Source: Alcaligenaceae bacterium CGII-47 (GTDB taxonomy: Bacteria > Pseudomonadota > Gammaproteobacteria > Burkholderiales > Burkholderiaceae_B). Taken from it: 64,000 nt of DNA. How positions within the stretch are numbered: the stretch's first letter is position 1; every line of letters begins with the position of its first letter. Under the pieces are notes generated by a model, which did no database searches, had not been told where the DNA came from, and saw only the letters and a program-made list of their open reading frames with translations. The position numbers and the translations under genes were made by a program. Of the stretch, positions 59,336 to 64,000 are shown in pieces. Location: the NCBI GenBank assembly GCA_019166125.1, contig JAHTBO010000001.1, positions 101,066 through 165,065 on the forward strand, given 5' to 3'.

Positions 59336-59377
59336 TAGGGTTAACCCTATTATAGGGAAAACCCTAGATCAAGGCAA
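59336..59377 (-). promoter_or_regulatory. Strong promoter with twin TAGGG-N4-CCCTA dyads
   Basis: On the minus strand the -35 is TTGCCT (59377-59372), the spacer is exactly 17 bases, and the -10 is a perfect TATAAT (59354-59349). Dyads TAGGG-TTAA-CCCTA (59336-59349) and TAGGG-AAAA-CCCTA (59353-59366) flank and overlap the -10, with centres 17 bases apart; the first lies at the start site and the second in the spacer. This is the layout of a tightly repressed promoter. The regulator is unknown to me. Confidence 0.75.
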
Positions 59378-59416
59378 GCTAAATTGCTGCGGCGCAATAA
59401 TATTGTGGGGATTGTG

Positions 59417-60862
59417 CTACGCAAGCGAGCGATAGCTATTTGCTACCATCTCGAATTGGAATAGGCGGCAGTCCAGTGCGCCGTTGTACAGAGGGATACG
59501 GCGGCGCGGCTTAAGACGCAATTGTTTAGGCAAATCCAGGTCGCTCGTAATAATGTTGACGTGCCAGTTGCTGAAGTGTTGTTTGAGCTGGCTTGCCCAC
59601 GCTGGCCAGAGTGCGGGGCCTTCGCCTTCCAGCCGTTCGCCATAGGGCGGATTGGTAACGATCCAGCCTGAAGGGCTTGGGGACGGGAATGAACGGGCAT
59701 CGCCAATCTCGAAGCGCACCGTGTCGGTTGTCAGGTGCGCACGTGCAGCATTGGTGCGGGCAGCATTAATCGCCTCTGCACTTAGGTCGCACCCAAGCAG
59801 AGGCTGCTCTAGTTGCGTTGCAATACGCGAGCGCGCGTCATCCTTCAGGTCGTGCCACAGACGTGCGTTGTGATTGCGTAAGCGCTCGAAACCGAAAGGT
59901 CGCCAGATGCCAGGTGGGACGCCCAGGGCGATCCATGCCGCCTCGATCAGAATGGTGCCGCTGCCGCAAAATGGGTCTAGTAAGGGCGCATCCGGGTGCC
60001 AATCAGATAGCGCCAATAGCCCGGCGGCGAGATTTTCACGTATCGGTGCTTCGCCCTTATCAAGGCGCCAGCCGCGTTTGAATAGTGATTCACCAGAGAC
60101 ATCAAGGTAGAGCGTCGCCTGCTGTGCCTCGAGAAACAAATGCACGCGCGCATCGGGGCGCACGGTATCAATGCTGGGGCGCTCGCCTTCACGCTCACGG
60201 AGTCGGTCACAGATGCCGTCTTTGGCACGTAGATTGCAATACTGCAGGCTTTGCATGGGGCTGCGTAGGGCTGAGGTGTCGACACGTAGGGTCTGCTCGG
60301 CACCGAACCAGCGCTCCCATTCAGTCTCGCGTGCAAGTTCGAGGATATCGTCCTCGGTATGTACCGCGCCCTGTGAGACCTGCACCAGAATGCGCGTGGC
60401 CAAACGCGAGTAAAGATTGGCTCGTAGCACACCCATCCAGTCGGCGCGAAAATGACAGCCAGCACGGCCCATTTCTACGGCATCAAACGCAAGCGCCTGA
60501 AGTTCAGCGGCCAATGCTTCCTCCATGCCGTGCGGGCAGGGTGCGAAAATTGGGAAAACCTCAGTGATTTGTGGAGAGCGTGGCGTGTGATGCCGTGTCT
60601 GACGGGCCATACGCCGCCCTGAGGATAATTGTGGGTCTTCGATCGTTGTCGATTCGTCTCGGGGCAGTGCACGGCTGCGGATAGGCGGGGCAGCTTCGGG
60701 CGGTGCGGTGTCCGCGTCGGGCTTGCGTAAGCGTTCCTGCTGGGCAACTTGACGAGCGCGAGCACCAGAGCGCTTGCGGGGCTCACCGTCAGGTTTTTTC
60801 GTCGTGGCGGGGGCTGCTTTGCGCGTCAGGCTTAGCGTTCTACGAGGTGGTGTATCGGACAT
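59417..60862 (-). CDS. rlmL: THUMP-domain 23S rRNA methyltransferase RlmL-like
   Basis: SAM-dependent N2-guanine methyltransferase of the RlmL type (E. coli target G2445). After a long basic, disordered N-terminus (about 1-95), the FAPCPHGMEEALAAEL segment, a THUMP domain (about 145-255) and the methyltransferase domain follow, with DPFCGSGTILIEAAW and the catalytic NPPYGER. It is 481 residues; the second RlmK domain of the E. coli fusion is absent, as is usual here. The charged N-terminal extension is unusual and may bind RNA. It follows hemJ closely. Confidence 0.9.
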   Translation of the reverse strand: MSDTPPRRTLSLTRKAAPATTKKPDGEPRKRSGARARQVAQQERLRKPDADTAPPEAAPPIRSRALPRDESTTIEDPQLSSGRRMARQTRHHTPRSPQITEVFPIFAPCPHGMEEALAAELQALAFDAVEMGRAGCHFRADWMGVLRANLYSRLATRILVQVSQGAVHTEDDILELARETEWERWFGAEQTLRVDTSALRSPMQSLQYCNLRAKDGICDRLREREGERPSIDTVRPDARVHLFLEAQQATLYLDVSGESLFKRGWRLDKGEAPIRENLAAGLLALSDWHPDAPLLDPFCGSGTILIEAAWIALGVPPGIWRPFGFERLRNHNARLWHDLKDDARSRIATQLEQPLLGCDLSAEAINAARTNAARAHLTTDTVRFEIGDARSFPSPSPSGWIVTNPPYGERLEGEGPALWPAWASQLKQHFSNWHVNIITSDLDLPKQLRLKPRRRIPLYNGALDCRLFQFEMVANSYRSLA

Positions 60863-60871
60863 GATAAGGTT

Positions 60872-61294
60872 CTAAAAGGGTTTGACAACGACCATGATCA
60901 GAACCAGTAGCAGCAGCAAGACGGGTATCTCGTTGAACCAACGGTAATAGCGTTGGTCGTGCGTATTGGTCCCCGCCTCAAAGCGGCGCAGGTGATGGCG
61001 GCATAATAGGTGAAAGACAATCAGGCCAGCGACCGCGCCTAGTTTGATGTGCATCCAGGCCTGTCCGATACCCAAACCATAGCCCAGGTAAAGCCACAGC
61101 CCCAGGACAAGTGCGAGCACACCCAATGGCGTCATGAATCGGTATAAGCGTCGCGCCATGCCACGCAGCAGTGCCTGGCTCTCTGCTTGTGTGGTCTGCG
61201 CGAGGTTGACGTAAATTCGGGGTAAGTAAAACAGCCCTGCAAACCAAGAGACCACAAACAGGATATGGAAAGTTTTAACCCAGAGTATAGTCAT
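60872..61294 (-). CDS. hemJ: Protoporphyrinogen IX oxidase HemJ
   Basis: Four-helix inner-membrane heme protein that makes protoporphyrin [25 protein letters not shown] contains the conserved His and the arginine of the family; MHIKLG with the conserved Lys and [11 protein letters not shown] follow. Its 140 residues match the family. It overlaps proA by four bases (ATGA), giving translational coupling. Confidence 0.9.
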   Translation of the reverse strand: MTILWVKTFHILFVVSWFAGLFYLPRIYVNLAQTTQAESQALLRGMARRLYRFMTPLGVLALVLGLWLYLGYGLGIGQAWMHIKLGAVAGLIVFHLLCRHHLRRFEAGTNTHDQRYYRWFNEIPVLLLLLVLIMVVVKPF

Positions 61295-62562
61295 ACGCGT
61301 AATTGGCCGTCACCCGTAAGCACCCATTTCTGGATGGTCAGGCCTTCCAGTCCAACGGGGCCGCGTGCATGCAGGCGATTGGTTGAAATTCCGATTTCGG
61401 CGCCCAAACCGTATTCAAATCCATCGGCAAAGCAAGTGGGCAGGTTTACATAGACGGAGCTGGAATCCACCTCACGTTGAAAGCGGGTGGCAGCGCTGAG
61501 GTCTTCGGTAATGATGGATTCGGTGTGCTCGGAGCTATAACGGGCGATATGATCCATGGCCTCATCGATCGAGTCCACACTACGCACCGCCAGAATTGGG
61601 GCCAGGTATTCTGTCGCCCAGTCCTCGTCTGTAGCCAAGTGGGCGTCGGGCAGCCATGCCAGACTGCGTGAACACGCCCGCAACTCTACGCCCATCTCGG
61701 TGAATTGGCGTCCCAGACGCGGCAGAAAGTCTGCTGCAATGCTTGTATGCACCAGCAAAGTTTCCATCGCACCACAGATGCCGTAGCGGTAGGTTTTAGC
61801 GTTGATGGCAATGTCGTGCGCCTTGCGTAGATCAGCACGCGCGTCAACATAAAGGTGACAGTTGCCATCCAGATGTTTGATGAGAGGAACCTTGGCATCG
61901 GCGGCGAGACGGGCGATCAGGCTTTTGCCGCCGCGTGGCACGATGACGTCAATATAGTCGGTCAGGGTAATCATTTCGCCCACCGCGCTGCGGTCAGTAG
62001 TCCCGACAACCTGTACGGCGTGCGCGGGTAAGCCAGCACTCTCCAGGCTAGACTGAATGACGGCGCCGAGTGCGCGGTTCGAGTGAAAAGCCTCGCTCCC
62101 TCCGCGCAGGATTGTCGCGTTGCCGGTTTTCAGGCATAGCGCTGCTGCATCAATTGTGACGTTGGGTCTGGATTCGTAAATGATGCCCACCACCCCCAGC
62201 GGCATGCGCATGCGCGCGACGCGCATCCCGTTCGGGCGCTGGGTGGTCTCGCTTAGGCTGCCGATCGGATCAGGCATAGCGGCGATCTGCCGCAGGCCGA
62301 TTGCCATCGTGTCCAGCGCCTTGTCCGAGAGCTTGAGGCGCTCCAGGAGGGCTGGCTCTAGTCCGCGCTGGGCGGCGGCTTCGAGGTCACGTGTGTTTTC
62401 AGCTTGTAGGGTCTCGCGCTGGGCAAGCAGACCGTCAGCCATGGCGTGCAGCGCATTGGCCTTGGCGATGCCTGAGGCTGCACGCATGAATCGTGCTGCC
62501 GACTTGGCCTGGCGGCCCAGCGTGACCATCATCGAAGCAGAGGAGCTAATAGTTTCAGTCAT
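61291..62562 (-). CDS. proA: Gamma-glutamyl phosphate reductase
   Basis: Second step of proline synthesis, reducing gamma-glutamyl phosphate to the semialdehyde with [34 protein letters not shown] and the catalytic Cys of [17 protein letters not shown] are in order. I chose ATG 62562 (423 residues); the upstream frame is open but outside the family, and the ribosome site is weak. proB is elsewhere. It lies 19 bases after holA. Confidence 0.96.
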   Translation of the reverse strand: MTETISSSASMMVTLGRQAKSAARFMRAASGIAKANALHAMADGLLAQRETLQAENTRDLEAAAQRGLEPALLERLKLSDKALDTMAIGLRQIAAMPDPIGSLSETTQRPNGMRVARMRMPLGVVGIIYESRPNVTIDAAALCLKTGNATILRGGSEAFHSNRALGAVIQSSLESAGLPAHAVQVVGTTDRSAVGEMITLTDYIDVIVPRGGKSLIARLAADAKVPLIKHLDGNCHLYVDARADLRKAHDIAINAKTYRYGICGAMETLLVHTSIAADFLPRLGRQFTEMGVELRACSRSLAWLPDAHLATDEDWATEYLAPILAVRSVDSIDEAMDHIARYSSEHTESIITEDLSAATRFQREVDSSSVYVNLPTCFADGFEYGLGAEIGISTNRLHARGPVGLEGLTIQKWVLTGDGQLRV

Positions 62563-62581
62563 GATGAATAGATAAAAAAAC

Positions 62582-63634
62582 TCAGGTGCGCTGACCTGCT
62601 GTTGCGATGCGCATGACCAATCGCGCCAGTTCATCCCAGGGGTTAGCGAGCCTACCTGCAACAGGGATGCCCTTGATCAGGCTGTCTATGTCTTGCACGT
62701 GGCGCACTGCGGCAGGCCAAGCATTGGCTGGAATACGGGATAAGGCCTGGCGTGCCAAGCGCTCGCGTTGGCCAAACATACGTTGTCGACGCAATTCATC
62801 CTCTAGTCGGGCCCCCAGGCCTTGCAGCTCGGCCAGGCGTGCAAGCAAGCGTATTTCCTCGCCGACTGCCCATAATACCAGCAGTAGCGCTTCGCCCTCA
62901 GCACGCAAGCCGTCAAGCACTGTCAAAGCCTTGTCGGCATGGCCTTGCAGCATGGCATCGCGCAGGTCGAACAAGTTATAGCGGGCAACATTAAGTACGG
63001 CACTTTGAGCTTGCGCGAGGCTAATGCTTCCTGCAGGGTAGAGCAAGCTGAGCTTCTGGATTTCCTGGAACGCGGCAAGCAAGTTGCCTTCAACCTTGTC
63101 CGCGACCCATTCCAGAATATCGGGCGCCATATTTTGGTCCTGGCGGGCCAAACGTTTGCCGATCCAGGCAGGGAGTGCTGCACGGGAAATCGTCGGAACA
63201 TCCACCCAGGTCGCAGCCTGCAATAGTGCCTGGGCCCATTTGCTTTGGCGGGTCGCGCGATCCAGATAAGGAAGATGCATAATGATGCACATGTCGGGAA
63301 GATGACCCTGGGTGATCATATTGGCGAGCTTTTGCAGCGTATCTGATCCGGTTTTGCCCGGTTTGCCGGTAGGTAAGCTCAATTCCATTAGGCGCAAATC
63401 GCCAAATAGCGAAGTGTTTTGTGTCGCCGCCAGCACGCTGCTCCAATCGCTGCGGGCATCCATAACAAATCTAGAGCGTTCCGTGCAACCGGCCCGTATT
63501 GCCGCCGCACGCAGGGCATCGCCTGTCTCCGTAGCCAGCAGAATTTCATCGCCCGAGATGACATAGCATGATGCTAGCGTCGAGGTTTGTGCGATCTGTT
63601 CGATCAGCCGGTCAGGCTCTATGCTGCGGCTCAT
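62582..63634 (-). CDS. holA: DNA polymerase III subunit delta
   Basis: Clamp-loader wrench that opens the sliding clamp. The N-terminal [19 protein letters not shown] (about 24-42), the central [14 protein letters not shown] region and the C-terminal domain with [24 protein letters not shown] are family features, here lightly paraphrased by position: about 100-140, then 230-270. ATG 63634 gives 350 residues with a TAAGG site. It lies four bases after lptE, as in other proteobacteria. Confidence 0.93.
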   Translation of the reverse strand: MSRSIEPDRLIEQIAQTSTLASCYVISGDEILLATETGDALRAAAIRAGCTERSRFVMDARSDWSSVLAATQNTSLFGDLRLMELSLPTGKPGKTGSDTLQKLANMITQGHLPDMCIIMHLPYLDRATRQSKWAQALLQAATWVDVPTISRAALPAWIGKRLARQDQNMAPDILEWVADKVEGNLLAAFQEIQKLSLLYPAGSISLAQAQSAVLNVARYNLFDLRDAMLQGHADKALTVLDGLRAEGEALLLVLWAVGEEIRLLARLAELQGLGARLEDELRRQRMFGQRERLARQALSRIPANAWPAAVRHVQDIDSLIKGIPVAGRLANPWDELARLVMRIATAGQRT

Positions 63635-63638
63635 GGCC

Positions 63639-64000
63639 TTACATGCGCCCGCCGTTGGGCAATTGATGTATCCACCCGGGCTGGGTGCTGCGGTTAACGG
63701 GCGTGTCCTCAGGGATCGGTGCAGAAGGCTGTTGGGCGGCATTTTGATATGCCGCTCGGACCTCTGGGGCGCTCAGGCGACGCAGGATCTGATCGATCAG
63801 GCTGATTTGCATATCATTGAACATACGAGTGATCTCGTTCTCTTTGGCCTGGACGACATTGACGTTATAGGGGATGTCGCGGATACTGCGCAAGGTCGTT
63901 GGGGCGAGGATGATATGTCCTTCGCGATCCAAAACCTGAAAAATGAAACTCAGTGCCAGTTCGTATTCTTCGACGCGTCCGTCCGCATCAATCGAGAGCT
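63639..64000 (-). CDS. lptE: LPS-assembly lipoprotein LptE (5' end outside window)
   Basis: Outer-membrane lipoprotein that plugs LptD during LPS insertion. The visible 120 codons cover the C-terminal two-thirds, with EYELALSFIFQVLD, the APTTLRSIRDIPYN strand and the NEITRMFNDMQISLIDQILRRL helix typical of LptE. The frame is open to base 64000, so the start and the lipobox lie beyond the edge. Together with lptF and kdsA it makes three LPS-related genes in the window. Confidence 0.9.
   Translation of the reverse strand, partial: LSIDADGRVEEYELALSFIFQVLDREGHIILAPTTLRSIRDIPYNVNVVQAKENEITRMFNDMQISLIDQILRRLSAPEVRAAYQNAAQQPSAPIPEDTPVNRSTQPGWIHQLPNGGRM

Overview
The window is a stretch of chromosome from a betaproteobacterium. 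It most resembles the Alcaligenaceae (Bordetella/Achromobacter/Castellaniella/Advenella relatives). The support is gene order: rne | rluC-HAD ... maf-yceD-rpmF-plsX-fabHDG-acpP-fabF-rpoE-mucABD-lepA-lepB-rnc-era-recO, pyrG-kdsA-eno-ftsB, and lptE-holA-proA-hemJ-rlmL are arranged much as in that family. The genus is not resolved. The window is almost entirely coding. I see no tRNA, rRNA, transposase, integrase, phage gene or CRISPR array, and no clear pseudogene.

Layout. 1-2.5 kb: 7Fe ferredoxin (cut by the window edge), 4-hydroxybenzoate hydroxylase pobA and a flavodoxin-like protein. 2.6-7.8 kb: relA, then trpB-trpA-accD, closed by a bidirectional terminator. 7.9-12.8 kb: RNase E (minus) divergent from rluC-HAD phosphatase across a ~490 bp leader/promoter region. 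12.9-15.8 kb: the periplasmic methionine-sulfoxide repair pair msrPQ, convergent with maf and a tetrapyrrole-methylase-fold methyltransferase. 16-22.3 kb: yceD-rpmF-plsX-fab cluster for fatty-acid and phospholipid synthesis. 22.4-31 kb: rpoE-mucA-mucB-mucD envelope-stress module, then lepA-lepB-rnc-era-recO. 31-36 kb: EamA transporter, Bax-inhibitor-1 protein, holC-pepA, lptF. 36-40 kb: LysR regulator divergent from mmsA, then cysB and a Fur-box-preceded DUF2325 gene. 41-50.3 kb: a short-chain acyl-CoA neighbourhood (prpE, MFS transporter, acs, ETF:ubiquinone oxidoreductase, thioesterase, scoAB). 50.3-56.5 kb: aminopeptidase P, pyrG-kdsA-eno-ftsB. 56.5-64 kb, all minus: TadE-like protein, Hsp33, RDD protein, a 62-residue orphan with its own operator-bearing promoter and terminator, rlmL, hemJ, proA, holA, lptE (cut by the edge).

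How it fits together. Most genes are core housekeeping. Accessory signals are mainly regulatory: a near-consensus sigma-E promoter before msrPQ, linking periplasmic Met-SO repair to the rpoE encoded 9.5 kb away; a Fur box before the DUF2325 gene; a TTGAT-N4-ATCAA dyad before pobA; phased direct repeats in the lysR/mmsA gap; a terminator hairpin that contains the Shine-Dalgarno sequence of cysB; and a strong promoter with twin dyads driving the unknown 62-residue protein. The acyl-CoA region plus mmsA suggests active use of propionate, acetate, ketoacids and branched-chain amino acid products. I found no obviously new multi-gene system. The best candidates for follow-up are the 62-aa unit, the cysB leader, the sigma-E/msrPQ link and a ~187 bp imperfect inverted repeat downstream of acs.
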